From Thiothrix caldifontis (GTDB taxonomy: Bacteria; Pseudomonadota; Gammaproteobacteria; Thiotrichales; Thiotrichaceae), in assembly GCF_900107695.1 (NCBI RefSeq), contig NZ_FNQP01000010.1:62001-126000 (forward strand): DNA of 64,000 nucleotides, read 5' to 3'. This document shows, piece by piece, positions 32,232-44,063 of the stretch. Positions within the stretch are counted from its first letter, which is position 1, and each line of letters opens with the position of its first letter. The notes under the pieces were generated by a model, which was given only the letters and a program-made list of their open reading frames with translations, had not been told where the DNA came from and ran no database searches. A program made the translations under genes and the position numbers.

Positions 32232-33344
32232 TTAGAGTTTTTTGGAAAAAGCGAACTTGGCGTAGGATTGTTCTGCGACACTGAACCATTGGGCTTGGTT
32301 ATTACGGAATATTTTCCAGTCGTCGTAGATCTTTTTGAATTTGGGGTTTTTGGCGGATTCTTCTTCGTAAGTTTCTACGGTGGCTTTGAAGCAGGCTTCC
32401 ATGATTTCGTCACTGAACGAGCGTAATTTCACGCCGCTACCCACTAAATTAGCGAGTGCTTGTGGGTTCAATGCGTCATATTTCGCCTGCATGTCGTTGT
32501 GGGCTTGTTGGCAAGCGGCTTCCCACGCGGCTTTGTAAGCATCCGGTAATTTTTCCCACTGCTCTTTATTGACGTAGAATGAGAGTTGCGGGCCTGCTTC
32601 CCACCAGCCGGGAGTGTAGTAGTTTTTGACGATTTTGGCGAAACCGAGCTTTTCATCGTCGTAAGGGCCGACCCATTCCGCCGCGTCAATGGTGCCTTTT
32701 TCCAGCGCAGGGTAAATCTCGCCACCGGGTAATTGCTGTGGTACGACACCCAGCTTACTCAATACGCGCCCTGCAAAGCCACCAACGCGGAATTTTAAGC
32801 CTTCCAGATCTTTGACGGTGTTGATTTCTTTGTTGAACCAGCCGCCCATTTGCACGCCGGTATTGCCGCCCATGAAGTTGACCACATTGTATTCAGCGAA
32901 AAGTTCGCGCATCAGTTTCATGCCATTGCCATGCAACATCCATGCGGTTTGCTGGCGCGAGCTTAGGCCAAAAGGGACGGCACAATCGAAGGCGAGGGCA
33001 GGGTCTTTGCCGAAGTAATAGTAAGAGGCTGTGTGACCCGCTTCTACTGTGCCGTTCTGGATAGCATCCAAGACTTGTAAGCCGGGAACGATTTCGCCTG
33101 CTGCAAATACTTTTAGTGTGAATTTGCCCCCCGTGATTTTGGAAAGGGTCGAGGCGAGTACATCGGATGCGCCGTAAATGGTGTCGAGTGATTTGGGGAA
33201 ACTGGAGGTTAAACGCCAACTGATGGTGGGTAAATCGCTTGAAGCGGCAGCTTTGGTAGTCTCGTCCGCTAATAGGGTGGCTGGTACAGCGGCTAAAGCA
33301 ACGGTGCTGGCAGCAGCGTGCTTGAAGAATGAACGGCGTTCCAT
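32232..33344 (-). CDS. TRAP transporter solute-binding protein, TakP-like (2-oxo acid family)
   Basis: Periplasmic binding protein of 370 residues. The ATG at 33344 has AGGAG in front and starts a Tat signal peptide (ERRSFFKHAAASTVALAAV), implying export of the folded protein. The mature sequence is DctP family. Stretches such as GGNTGVQMGGWF and EWVGPYDDEKLGF closely match TakP of Rhodobacter sphaeroides as remembered, which binds pyruvate and other 2-oxo acids as dimers; related proteins bind calcium lactate. A monocarboxylate or 2-oxo acid substrate is therefore likely but not proven. Its membrane partners are encoded at 28640-30771, beyond a helicase gene. Confidence 0.9.
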   Translation of the reverse strand: MERRSFFKHAAASTVALAAVPATLLADETTKAAASSDLPTISWRLTSSFPKSLDTIYGASDVLASTLSKITGGKFTLKVFAAGEIVPGLQVLDAIQNGTVEAGHTASYYYFGKDPALAFDCAVPFGLSSRQQTAWMLHGNGMKLMRELFAEYNVVNFMGGNTGVQMGGWFNKEINTVKDLEGLKFRVGGFAGRVLSKLGVVPQQLPGGEIYPALEKGTIDAAEWVGPYDDEKLGFAKIVKNYYTPGWWEAGPQLSFYVNKEQWEKLPDAYKAAWEAACQQAHNDMQAKYDALNPQALANLVGSGVKLRSFSDEIMEACFKATVETYEEESAKNPKFKKIYDDWKIFRNNQAQWFSVAEQSYAKFAFSKKL

Positions 33345-33434
33345 AGGTTCTCCTCTTTCTCGTTTGTAGTGCAAGGCGTGAGTGTAGCGCATATAATGCG
33401 CGGTTTCGATTACCACAACGGGAACACTTAAAAC

Positions 33435-34655
33435 ATGGCACAATCTGTCAAAAAAGTCGTGTTAGCCTACTCCGGCGGCTTGGATACCTCCATCATCGTG
33501 CGGTGGCTGCAAGAAAATTACGGGTGCGAAATCGTCACCTTTACTGCCGACATTGGTCAGGGCGAAGAAGTCGAGCCAGCCCGCTCCAAAGCTTTGGCAA
33601 TGGGCATCAAGCCGGAAGAAATCTTCATCGAAGACCTGCGCGAAGAATTCGTGCGCGACTACGTGTTCCCGATGTTCCGCGCTAATACCATTTACGAAGG
33701 CGAATACCTGTTGGGTACATCCATCGCCCGCCCGTTGATCGCTAAACGCCTGATTGAAATCGCCAATGAAACCGGTGCAGATGCCATTTCCCACGGTGCG
33801 ACCGGCAAGGGCAACGACCAAGTGCGCTTTGAGCTTGGTGCGTATGCGCTGAAACCGGGTGTCAAAGTGATTGCCCCTTGGCGCGAATGGGACATGAATT
33901 CCCGTGAAGCCCTGATGCAGTACGCTGAAAAGCACAATATTCCGGTTGATTTCAAGAAAGCGGGCAAGAAATCCCCGTACTCAATGGATGCCAACCTGCT
34001 GCACATCTCCTACGAAGGCGGTCCGTTGGAAGACCCTTGGTTTGAAGCCGAAGAGGATATGTGGCGTTGGAGCGTTTCCCCCGAAACTGCACCTGACAAG
34101 CCCACTTATGTCGAAATCACCTTCCAAGGCGGCGACCCAGTAGCACTGGATGGGCAATGTATGCCAGCCTCTGCCATCCTCGAAACCCTTAACAAATTGG
34201 GTGGCGCGAACGGTATCGGGCGTCTGGATTTGGTGGAAAACCGCTACGTCGGCATGAAATCACGCGGCTGCTACGAAACCCCCGGCGGCACGATTTTGTT
34301 GCCTGCGCACCGTGCGATTGAATCCCTCACGCTCGACCGCGAAGTCGCCCACCTGAAAGACAGCCTGATGCCCAAGTACGCCGAACTGGTTTACAACGGC
34401 TACTGGTGGAGTCCTGAGCGCAAGATGATGCAGCAAATGATTGACGCATCCCAAGCTTTCGTTAACGGCACGGTGCGCATGAAGTTGTACAAAGGTGCTG
34501 CAACCGTTGCCGGTCGTAAATCTGACGATAGCCTGTTTGATGCACGTATTGCCACGTTTGACGATGACGGCGGCGCTTACAACCAAAAAGATGCGGAAGG
34601 TTTCATCAAGCTGAATGCGCTGCGGATGCGAATTGCTGCGGTCAAGGGTCGTTAA
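33435..34655 (+). CDS. argG: argininosuccinate synthase
   Basis: Enzyme of 406 residues joining citrulline and aspartate with ATP in arginine synthesis. The PP-loop AYSGGLDTS is at about 11-19; other signatures are [13 protein letters not shown] and [17 protein letters not shown]. Length fits the short-form class. A TATAAT lies at 33392-33397 but with a weak -35. The gene is divergent from the TRAP binding-protein gene and is followed by slyX after 6 bases. argB lies about 18 kb away in this window. Confidence 0.98.
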   Translation: MAQSVKKVVLAYSGGLDTSIIVRWLQENYGCEIVTFTADIGQGEEVEPARSKALAMGIKPEEIFIEDLREEFVRDYVFPMFRANTIYEGEYLLGTSIARPLIAKRLIEIANETGADAISHGATGKGNDQVRFELGAYALKPGVKVIAPWREWDMNSREALMQYAEKHNIPVDFKKAGKKSPYSMDANLLHISYEGGPLEDPWFEAEEDMWRWSVSPETAPDKPTYVEITFQGGDPVALDGQCMPASAILETLNKLGGANGIGRLDLVENRYVGMKSRGCYETPGGTILLPAHRAIESLTLDREVAHLKDSLMPKYAELVYNGYWWSPERKMMQQMIDASQAFVNGTVRMKLYKGAATVAGRKSDDSLFDARIATFDDDGGAYNQKDAEGFIKLNALRMRIAAVKGR

Positions 34656-34661
34656 TTCCTG

Positions 34662-34865
34662 ATGGAAGCACGCTTGGAAAAACTGGAGCTCCTGTTCATG
34701 GAACAGGAGCAAATGCTGGAAACCTTGAGCCATCAGCTTTACCTGCAACAAAAAGACATCGCCTCGGCGTTGCTGGAAATTGAACGGCTGAATGAAAAGC
34801 TCAAAACGCTCACGCCATCGGCTGTCGGTAATCAAGCCGATGAACCCCCACCCCCGCATTATTGA
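34662..34865 (+). CDS. slyX: SlyX-family coiled-coil protein
   Basis: Protein of 67 residues, almost entirely one coiled coil (RLEKLELLFMEQEQMLETL continuing to LNEKLKTL) with a Pro-rich end PPPPHY. These features match SlyX, a small protein of unknown function found throughout gammaproteobacteria. The stop overlaps the start of rsmJ by one base (TGATG), so the two are translated as a unit. Confidence 0.88.
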   Translation: MEARLEKLELLFMEQEQMLETLSHQLYLQQKDIASALLEIERLNEKLKTLTPSAVGNQADEPPPPHY

Positions 34866-35566
34866 TGCCTGAGCGCTATCAACTGGTGCAAACCCCTGCA
34901 CGACTGGAATTGCACGACACCCACGGCCCCAAAGTGGGTGCGGTGTACGTTGATTTTGTGGAAGGCAAAGCCCAACACCGCCGCAAGTTCGGTGGTGGTA
35001 AGGGGCAGGACATTGCTAAAGCGATTGGCTTACACAAATTCAAACACCCCTACGTTATTGATGCGACTGCGGGATTAGGGCGTGAATCTTTTGTGCTGGC
35101 AACCTTGGGATGCACAGTAATTTTACTGGAGCGTTCCCCAATTGTTTATGCTTTGCTGGCTGATGGTTTGCAACGTGCGCTTGCGAGTGATGATGCTGAA
35201 TCAGTGGCGATTGCCTCGCGAATGACCTTGCATCAGGCAGACGCGCTCGCGTGGCTGAAAACAGTCAGTGCTGATGCGTTGCCTGATGTAGTTTACCTCG
35301 ATCCTATGTTCCCAGAGCGACAAAAATCGGCCTTGGTGCAGAAAGAGATGCGATTTTTCCATGCAGTCGTGGGTGCAGATGAAGATAGCGATGCGTTGCT
35401 TGAGTTGGCAATCCAGCAGGCAACACGTCGTGTGGTGGTGAAACGCCCACGTCATGCCCCTGAGTTACAAGGTATTAAGCCTGCCTTTGTTATTGCTGGG
35501 AAAGCAGTGCGCTACGATGTCTACTTAGGCAAAGCAACTGCGCAAGAACACGCTCATCAGGAATAA
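34865..35566 (+). CDS. rsmJ: 16S rRNA (guanine-1516-N2)-methyltransferase
   Basis: SAM-dependent methyltransferase of 233 residues. Family marks are KAQHRRKFGGGKGQDIAKAIG, the SAM-binding VIDATAGLGRESFVLA and the catalytic-loop segment YLDPMFPER. The ATG at 34865 is used because it overlaps the slyX stop; a TTG one codon upstream is not needed. The function, modification of 16S rRNA G1516, is inferred from strong motif agreement with E. coli RsmJ/YhiQ. Confidence 0.95.
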   Translation: MPERYQLVQTPARLELHDTHGPKVGAVYVDFVEGKAQHRRKFGGGKGQDIAKAIGLHKFKHPYVIDATAGLGRESFVLATLGCTVILLERSPIVYALLADGLQRALASDDAESVAIASRMTLHQADALAWLKTVSADALPDVVYLDPMFPERQKSALVQKEMRFFHAVVGADEDSDALLELAIQQATRRVVVKRPRHAPELQGIKPAFVIAGKAVRYDVYLGKATAQEHAHQE

Positions 35567-35603
35567 AATACCGAACCATGCCATGATTCTGAGAATGACG
35601 CGG

Positions 35604-35609
35604 TATAAT
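35604..35609 (+). promoter_or_regulatory. candidate -10 element of the DUF423 gene
   Basis: A perfect TATAAT preceded by GG lies 38 bases before the GTG start. No good -35 is found at 16-18 bases upstream, so this would have to be an activator-dependent or weak promoter. Confidence 0.3.
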
Positions 35610-35646
35610 TGACGTTTTTCATGTGTATTCATAAGGTCATTAAGTT

Positions 35647-36036
35647 GTGGAAAGGAATCATTTTCTGCTAATCGCTAGTGTGTCAGGAATGCTCGCAGTC
35701 ATACTGGGGGCATTTGGTGCGCACGGTCTGGAAAAATTAGTCGATGCTAAGATGTTGCAACGTTTTCATACCGGTGTCGAATACCAGTTCTATCATTCAT
35801 TGGCATTATTATTGATTAGTATTTTATATTATTTTATAAGAAATAAGTATATGGCTTATGCCAGTTATGCATTTCTGTTAGGTATGATTTTGTTCTCTGG
35901 GAGCCTCTATCTCTATGTTTTGACAGATATCAAAGGGTTTGTATTAGTGACTCCCTTTGGTGGTCTTAGCTTCATTATAGGATGGGGGCTGCTGGCTTTT
36001 TCTGCTAAAAACGGGATGCATTCAGAAAAAATATAA
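35647..36036 (+). CDS. DUF423 family small membrane protein (YgdD-like)
   Basis: Protein of 129 residues with four predicted membrane helices (about 5-22, 47-63, 68-90 and 97-118). The opening ASVSGMLAVILGAFGAHGLEKL is characteristic of the DUF423/YgdD family; its function is unknown. Translation is from a GTG at 35647. The gene is A+T-rich relative to argG and rsmJ upstream, marking the left edge of an A+T-rich patch reaching to about 38.2 kb. Confidence 0.85.
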   Translation: MERNHFLLIASVSGMLAVILGAFGAHGLEKLVDAKMLQRFHTGVEYQFYHSLALLLISILYYFIRNKYMAYASYAFLLGMILFSGSLYLYVLTDIKGFVLVTPFGGLSFIIGWGLLAFSAKNGMHSEKI

Positions 36037-36172
36037 GATAAATTTATTTCTTATTGCCATTAATTGAGTTAAGATTTTTCAAGGATGGATGCTGGTATAG
36101 TGGGTGTTACAACAAAATGCATAAGCAAGCCCTGTACTAACTAGCTAATTTTAGTTAGGTTATTCTTGGAAT

Positions 36173-36931
36173 ATGACCATGAGTTATACACCATTTAAAT
36201 TCTTCGGTAAAAATGCGCGTGGACGTGATTTTGTTGTGGGTGACATTCACGGCTCTTTTTCAGCCTTGGAATGTTTATTGCAGCGGATTAACTTTAACCC
36301 AGAGGCTGATCGCGTTTTCTCGGTAGGGGATTTGATTGATCGTGGTGGCGAATCACATCGCGTCATCGAGTTTCTCAATCATGATTGGTTTCATGCGATT
36401 ATGGGGAATCATGAGCGCATGTTGCTGGATTCGGAATACAATGCAGCGGTGTTAGAAAACTGGACGCGCTATAACGGTGGGGCTTGGTGGAAGCGTGTCC
36501 CGGAACATATTCGCCCGCGTATTCGTAAGGTGTTAGGGCAATTACCTCTTGCTTTTGAAGTATCAACTGCAAATGGCCATATTGGAATTGTCCACGCTGA
36601 TATTCCTACCGGCATCCCTTGGCATCAGTTTGTGCGTTCACTGGAGTCTGACCCTGATATGGAGGAGTACGCGCTGTGGTCGCGTAATCGTTACAAGCAT
36701 TTTAAAATGCTAGGGCGTACTGTTCCCGTCGAGGGCATTGATTTGGTGGTATTTGGGCACACGCCGATGAGTCAACCATTACACACCGCTAACTTCTATT
36801 ACATTGATACGGGGGCAGCGTTGCTGGACGACAAAGCATTAGGGAAATTAACGCTGTTGCAAATTCATCCAGTTATGGAATTACACCAATTAAATGTGCG
36901 CACTGAAGCAGAGGTGCACATCCTGGTGTGA
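36173..36931 (+). CDS. calcineurin-like metallophosphoesterase (phage-lambda-type protein phosphatase family)
   Basis: Protein of 252 residues. The dimetal phosphatase motifs are all present: D24-x-H26 (VGDIHG), GDLIDRG with D53 and R57, GNHE with N79-H80, and later histidines in IVHADIP and FGHTPM. This is the small PP2A-like family including lambda phosphatase and PrpA/PphA. Its target, a phosphoprotein or a small dinucleotide, cannot be decided. It is followed by a strong bidirectional terminator shared with iscR. Two possible ATGs two codons apart exist. Confidence 0.87.
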   Translation: MTMSYTPFKFFGKNARGRDFVVGDIHGSFSALECLLQRINFNPEADRVFSVGDLIDRGGESHRVIEFLNHDWFHAIMGNHERMLLDSEYNAAVLENWTRYNGGAWWKRVPEHIRPRIRKVLGQLPLAFEVSTANGHIGIVHADIPTGIPWHQFVRSLESDPDMEEYALWSRNRYKHFKMLGRTVPVEGIDLVVFGHTPMSQPLHTANFYYIDTGAALLDDKALGKLTLLQIHPVMELHQLNVRTEAEVHILV

Positions 36932-36950
36932 ATATTTCGGGACGCATAAC

Positions 36951-36982
36951 AAAAAGGGCGACTAAATGTTCGCCCTTTTTTA
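36951..36982. terminator. bidirectional rho-independent terminator
   Basis: Stem AAAAAGGGCGA (36951-36961) pairs with TCGCCCTTTTT (36970-36980) around an 8-base loop. A run precedes and a T run follows, so it can serve both the phosphatase gene (+) and iscR (-). Confidence 0.88.
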
Positions 36983-37011
36983 TTTTCACAACCCGCATGT
37001 GCAATTACCTA

Positions 37012-37515
37012 TTAGCAACTAGCGTTTGCAATTGCGCCAATCGTTGGGCGGGGTGGGAACATGGTGGCTATGCGGCTGGCAATGGTGTCTTGGCGGCGCG
37101 AGACTTCCCGAATTTCTGGTCGATTAATAAAACTCGCCAGTGTGAGGTTATCAAGGAACTCATACAAGCGCCCGCTTAAATCTTCCCATAATTGATGCGT
37201 TAGGCATTTTTCACCGCCGTGGCAATCTTTACTACCAAGGCAACGGGTTACGTCAATATTTTCGTCTACCGCATTAATAATTTCGGCGATACTAATCTGA
37301 CTCGCAGGACGCCCTAACCGATAACCACCACCAGGGCCGCGCACCCCTTCGACTAAACCTTCTTTACGCAGCTTAGCAAACAACTGCTCAAGGTAGGACA
37401 AAGAAATACCTTGGCATTGTGAAATATCTGCCAGCGTAACGGGGCCTTGATGATCATGAATGGCTAAATCCATCATGGCAGTGACCGCATACCGGCCTTT
37501 CGTTGACAGTTTCAT
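37012..37515 (-). CDS. iscR: Fe-S cluster-responsive regulator IscR
   Basis: Rrf2-family regulator of 167 residues. The winged helix at the N terminus ([18 protein letters not shown]) has the E43 region [10 protein letters not shown], and the cluster ligands C92, C98, C104 and H107 occupy exactly the E. coli IscR positions. It should sense Fe-S status through a [2Fe-2S] cluster. Unusually no iscS, iscU or iscA follows; the gene ends at a terminator facing the convergent phosphatase gene. A well-formed promoter with an overlapping IscR-type site precedes it, pointing to autoregulation. Confidence 0.93.
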   Translation of the reverse strand: MKLSTKGRYAVTAMMDLAIHDHQGPVTLADISQCQGISLSYLEQLFAKLRKEGLVEGVRGPGGGYRLGRPASQISIAEIINAVDENIDVTRCLGSKDCHGGEKCLTHQLWEDLSGRLYEFLDNLTLASFINRPEIREVSRRQDTIASRIATMFPPRPTIGAIANASC

Positions 37516-37571
37516 TGAGTGTACTCCTTAGCAGTATAACTGCGTTTTAATTCCTGACTGGATTACTCAGC

Positions 37572-37604
37572 ATTTTAAATAAACCTAGTATTGTAGTCAA
37601 GAAT
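37572..37604 (-). promoter_or_regulatory. iscR promoter with overlapping IscR type-1 site
   Basis: On the minus strand TTGACT (37595-37600), a 17-base spacer and TAAAAT (37572-37577) form a sigma-70 promoter about 57 bases before the ATG. The 25 bases 37580-37604 match the E. coli type-1 IscR consensus ATASYYGACTRWWWYAGTCRRSTAT at about 18 positions, with 9 of 10 in the first half. The site covers the -35, where a repressor would act. The rest of the 197-base gap (37516-37712) is A+T-rich with nothing else recognised. Confidence 0.6.
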
Positions 37605-37712
37605 ATTTGCATATTTAAGTTGTACAATATGTAAATTTCTTGAATGGATAGAGTATAGATGTACAATTTTTCAAATGCAAAACCTATACATTGTTATTGT
37701 GTGGTGTTGACC

Positions 37713-38162
37713 CTAGGCAAAAGAATGTCCTTGTCTGCGTAAGTAATTTGTCCATTTGTATAAAAAACGGTTCATTTTCCAGCGACATAACAACATGGTG
37801 TCTAAGTCTTTGTTCCAATAATGTACAGTTTCTTCGGTGAGTCGGCAGCGATGACTCAGCACTTCTGCCTGCCGTGAGTCATGGTAAATCCGAATCAGTA
37901 TATCGGGGCGGTTATCTTTCGCATGGCGACCTTCTTCAAACAAGTAAGTCAACATCAAGGTTGTGGTATGAATGGTGTGATCCGTAATGATGAGTGATAC
38001 GGGAATACCACCAGCCACCCTTGATACTATTCTTTTCGGTAATATACGGATGTCGCCGCACAATAGACGCAGTTGGATATAATTTATTTCGTACATTTCC
38101 ATCAGTGCCGCGAAAGATTTTGGGCGAGGTGAGAAGGTGGCGGGTTGTTCTTTGACTAACAT
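37713..38162 (-). CDS. DUF1249 family protein (YqiB-like)
   Basis: Protein of 149 residues. It has the family pattern of an N-terminal helical stretch (ALMEMYEINYIQLRLL), a beta-rich centre, the YHDSRQAEVLSHR segment and a C-terminal helix with NRFLYKWTNYL. This corresponds to DUF1249/YqiB, function unknown. In enterobacteria yqiB sits with nudF, cpdA and parE, none of which is here. It is divergent from pgm with 91 bases between starts and could be read through into iscR. Confidence 0.78.
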   Translation of the reverse strand: MLVKEQPATFSPRPKSFAALMEMYEINYIQLRLLCGDIRILPKRIVSRVAGGIPVSLIITDHTIHTTTLMLTYLFEEGRHAKDNRPDILIRIYHDSRQAEVLSHRCRLTEETVHYWNKDLDTMLLCRWKMNRFLYKWTNYLRRQGHSFA

Positions 38163-38226
38163 AAATCCATAATGAGTGCGTGATTTGTGCGGCTGCGATG
38201 CTGTGCAGATGAAACCATGATCCTAA

Positions 38227-41014
<2,788 letters not shown>

Positions 41015-41017
41015 GAA

Positions 41018-42058
41018 TTACTCCATCGTAATCAGGGCGCTATTTGCCACAGGTTCGCGCAAGTAGCCGATGGGTTGTAAGTTCATGCCAGCCTGTCGGC
41101 TCACGGCTAAGAACTCTATCTCCCCTTCAGGCGCAACCGCCACCAGCAAGCCGCCGCTGGTTTGGGGGTCGCAGAGGATTTGCCGCTGACGTTCTGTCAT
41201 TGCACCGAGTGCGTAGCCGTAGCTGTCGAAATTGCGTTGCGCCCCACCCGGTGAGCAATCCAGTTCCAGATAGTGCGGAATGTGTGGCAACACTGGCACT
41301 TGGTCGAACTGAATGACGGCTTGCAAGCCACTGCCTTCGCACATTTCGCGCAAATGCCCGCCCAGCCCGAAGCCGGTGACATCGGTTAGAGCCGTGACGG
41401 CTGGCATTTCGCCGAATTGTGCGCCGATGCTGTTCAGTTGGCACATGGTGTCGATGGCGAGATTGCGGTGTTCGGGCAAGAGCACTTTGCGTTTTTGTGC
41501 GGTAGTGAGAATACCAATACCGAGTGGTTTGGTGAGGTACAGCTTGCAACCGGCTTGCGCGGTGCTGTTTTGCTTGAGGTGGCGGGTTTGCACAATGCCC
41601 GTGACCGCCAAGCCGAAAATGGGTTCGGGTGCGTCAATGCTGTGACCGCCTGCGAGGGGAATACCGGCATCCTGACAGGCTTTGCGCCCACCTTCAACCA
41701 CTTCACGCCCCACTTCTGGTGGCAATTTGTCGAGCGGCCAGCCAAAAATTGCAATCGCCATAATGGGCTTGCCGCCCATGGCGTACACGTCGCTGATGGC
41801 ATTGGTGGCTGCAATGCGCCCAAACGTAAACGGGTCATCCACAATCGGCATGAAAAAATCGGTGGTGCTGATGACGGCAGTGCCATTGCCCAGATCGTAA
41901 ACGGCAGCATCATCGCGGGAACTGTTGCCGACCAGCAGGGCATCGCAGACATCTGGCGGTAATTGGCTGTGCAAAATCACATCGAGGACAGCGGGGGCGA
42001 TTTTGCAACCACAGCCTGAGCCGTGGCTGTATTCGGTCATGCGGATGGGGGTATCCAT
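41018..42058 (-). CDS. selD: selenide, water dikinase (selenophosphate synthase)
   Basis: ATP-dependent enzyme of 346 residues making selenophosphate. The N-terminal catalytic loop HGSGCGCK has Cys16 and Lys19, matching Cys17 and Lys20 in E. coli, so this is the cysteine form and no Sec codon is needed. [26 protein letters not shown] and the [11 protein letters not shown] segment follow. selD precedes mnmH; no selA, selB or tRNA-Sec is visible here, so selenium may be used only for tRNA modification unless those genes lie elsewhere. Confidence 0.97.
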   Translation of the reverse strand: MDTPIRMTEYSHGSGCGCKIAPAVLDVILHSQLPPDVCDALLVGNSSRDDAAVYDLGNGTAVISTTDFFMPIVDDPFTFGRIAATNAISDVYAMGGKPIMAIAIFGWPLDKLPPEVGREVVEGGRKACQDAGIPLAGGHSIDAPEPIFGLAVTGIVQTRHLKQNSTAQAGCKLYLTKPLGIGILTTAQKRKVLLPEHRNLAIDTMCQLNSIGAQFGEMPAVTALTDVTGFGLGGHLREMCEGSGLQAVIQFDQVPVLPHIPHYLELDCSPGGAQRNFDSYGYALGAMTERQRQILCDPQTSGGLLVAVAPEGEIEFLAVSRQAGMNLQPIGYLREPVANSALITME

Positions 42059-42118
42059 GCAGGGAATCCTTGGCTAAGCAAAGGGGGGAATCATACTGGA
42101 AAGTGAGGCATGACGCGA

Positions 42119-42979
42119 TTAGGTGCTTTTCGGATCCAAGGCATCCCGCAGCCCATCCCCCAGAAAATTGAGGCAAAACAAGGTTACTGCCAGAAATCCT
42201 GCCGGGAATAGCAACATCCACGGTGCAGTTTCCATTTGCGCGGCCCCTTCCGCAATCAGTACTCCCCAACTGGTTAAGGGTTCCTGTACCCCCAGCCCTA
42301 AAAAGCTGAGGAACGATTCAAACAAAATCACCTGCGGCACGGTTAGGGTGGCATACACGATCACTGATCCCAAGGTATTTGGCACAATATGACGCCGGAT
42401 AATCCCGAAATGGCTCACGCCACATACCCGTGCGGCTTCCACAAACGCCCGCCCTTTTAACGACAACGCTTGTCCGCGTACAATCCGTGCCATGGTAAGC
42501 CACTCTACCGCCCCAATTGCCACGAAAATCAGGAAGATGCTGCGCCCAAAATACACCATCAGCAAAATCACAAAAAACATAAAGGGCAGGGCATACAGCA
42601 CATCCACCAAGCGCATCATCAGGGCATCGGTACGCCCACCCAGATAGCCTGCGGTTGCGCCATACAATACCCCGATCAATAAACTCACGGCGGTGGCAGC
42701 TAAGCCGACCATCAGCGAAATTTGCCCCCCAATCAGGGTACGCACGAACAAATCACGCCCATTGGCATCCGTACCGAACCAGAATCCTTGTTCCGCATTG
42801 GGGGGAATACCCATACTGTCCCAGTAAATCTCATCGTAAGGGTGTGGGCTAAACAACGGCCCCAACACGCACAACAAGCCAATCGCGAGCAACACCACCG
42901 CACTGCCTACTGCCATTTTATTGCGCCGTAAACGCCGTAAGGCTTTGTTCCACAACCCTTGGTTGAACGGCTTAGTCAT
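42119..42979 (-). CDS. oppC: oligopeptide ABC transporter permease (OppC)
   Basis: Inner-membrane subunit of 286 residues of a peptide importer. A first helix at about 22-45 is followed by a periplasmic loop with WFGTDANGRDLFVR, typical of OppC/DppC. The BPD-type permease domain ends with EAARVCGVSHFGIIRRHIVPN, which contacts the ATPase. It overlaps oppB by 8 bases. No ATPase genes (oppD, oppF) follow; selD comes next after 60 bases. Confidence 0.93.
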   Translation of the reverse strand: MTKPFNQGLWNKALRRLRRNKMAVGSAVVLLAIGLLCVLGPLFSPHPYDEIYWDSMGIPPNAEQGFWFGTDANGRDLFVRTLIGGQISLMVGLAATAVSLLIGVLYGATAGYLGGRTDALMMRLVDVLYALPFMFFVILLMVYFGRSIFLIFVAIGAVEWLTMARIVRGQALSLKGRAFVEAARVCGVSHFGIIRRHIVPNTLGSVIVYATLTVPQVILFESFLSFLGLGVQEPLTSWGVLIAEGAAQMETAPWMLLFPAGFLAVTLFCLNFLGDGLRDALDPKST

Positions 42980-43892
42980 AACGCACCCTTGGATCCATTA
43001 GCCCGTAAATCACATCGACCAATAAATTCATCAGAATAATCAACGCGCCATAAAACACTACCACCCCCATGACCAAGGTGTAATCACGGTTTAATGCACC
43101 TTGTACGAAGTGCCGCCCGATACCTGGAATTCCAAATATCTGCTCAATCACCACTGAACCGGTAATAATGGCAGCGGTCGCAGGCCCTAACCACGATAAC
43201 ACGGGCAATAATGCGCCTTTCAGTACATGCCGCCACAAAATAAGCCGCATGGGTAGACCTTTGGCAAATGCGGTGCGGATATGTGGGCTAGACAGTGTTT
43301 CTAGCATACTCGCCCGCATGAGCCGTGCGGCATAAGCAATTTGTGGTAAGGCCAAGGCAATGACAGGTAACACGGCTGATTTCCAACCTGTATCCCACCC
43401 CGCTACCGGCAACCAGTGCAAAAACACCCCAAAGACCAGCGCTAATAAGGGAGCCATGACAAAATTGGGTACCGTAATGCCGGTCATTGCGACTGCCATC
43501 ACAGCATGATCCATCGGGCGGTTTTGATGCAAAGCAGCCAGTATCCCTGCCGGAAGCCCGATCAATAATGCCAATAACATCGCGAATACACCCAGTTGCA
43601 GCGATACTGGGAAACCCTCGGCAATTAATGCGCTAACGCTGTGATCTTTGTATTTGAATGATGGGCCAAAATCACCCTGTAACACATTAAGCAAGTAATA
43701 ACCATATTGCACGGGCAAGGGTTGATCAAGGTGGTAGGCACGTTCAATATTCGCAGCAATTTCTGGTGGAATAGGGCGTTCAGTATCAAATGGCCCGCCC
43801 GGTGCCAAGCGAATCAGAAAAAATGCCAAGGTGATGATGACCAATAACGTGGGCAGTGCACCGAGCAGGCGTTTGAAGACATACTGCAACAT
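42972..43892 (-). CDS. oppB: oligopeptide ABC transporter permease (OppB)
   Basis: Inner-membrane subunit of 306 residues. The N-terminal motif QYVFKRLLGALPTLLVIITLAF is the family hallmark; later come GPSFKYKDHSVSALI and the ATPase-contact loop FAKGLPMRLILWRHVLKGALLP. It is the first gene of the oppBC pair. The 171-base gap upstream (43893-44063) lies between divergent genes, and no clear promoter was identified in it. Confidence 0.94.
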   Translation of the reverse strand: MLQYVFKRLLGALPTLLVIITLAFFLIRLAPGGPFDTERPIPPEIAANIERAYHLDQPLPVQYGYYLLNVLQGDFGPSFKYKDHSVSALIAEGFPVSLQLGVFAMLLALLIGLPAGILAALHQNRPMDHAVMAVAMTGITVPNFVMAPLLALVFGVFLHWLPVAGWDTGWKSAVLPVIALALPQIAYAARLMRASMLETLSSPHIRTAFAKGLPMRLILWRHVLKGALLPVLSWLGPATAAIITGSVVIEQIFGIPGIGRHFVQGALNRDYTLVMGVVVFYGALIILMNLLVDVIYGLMDPRVRYD

Positions 43893-44063
43893 ATAAACAT
43901 TGAGCCTTTTTAGCGAGTCATGAAACGTGGGACTGTAAGCAGGTCGGTTTCTTAGGGCTATTCGTCCTGATTATGATTGTCTGTTAACACCGATGCAATT
44001 CAAAATATAAGCTACAAGCGCGTGATTATGTGCCATGTGAATGACAAAATTAAGGAAAAATAA

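Noticed and set aside
41018-42058. Selenocysteine codon in selD
   Set aside because: The catalytic loop reads GSGCGCK with ordinary cysteine codons and no in-frame TGA.
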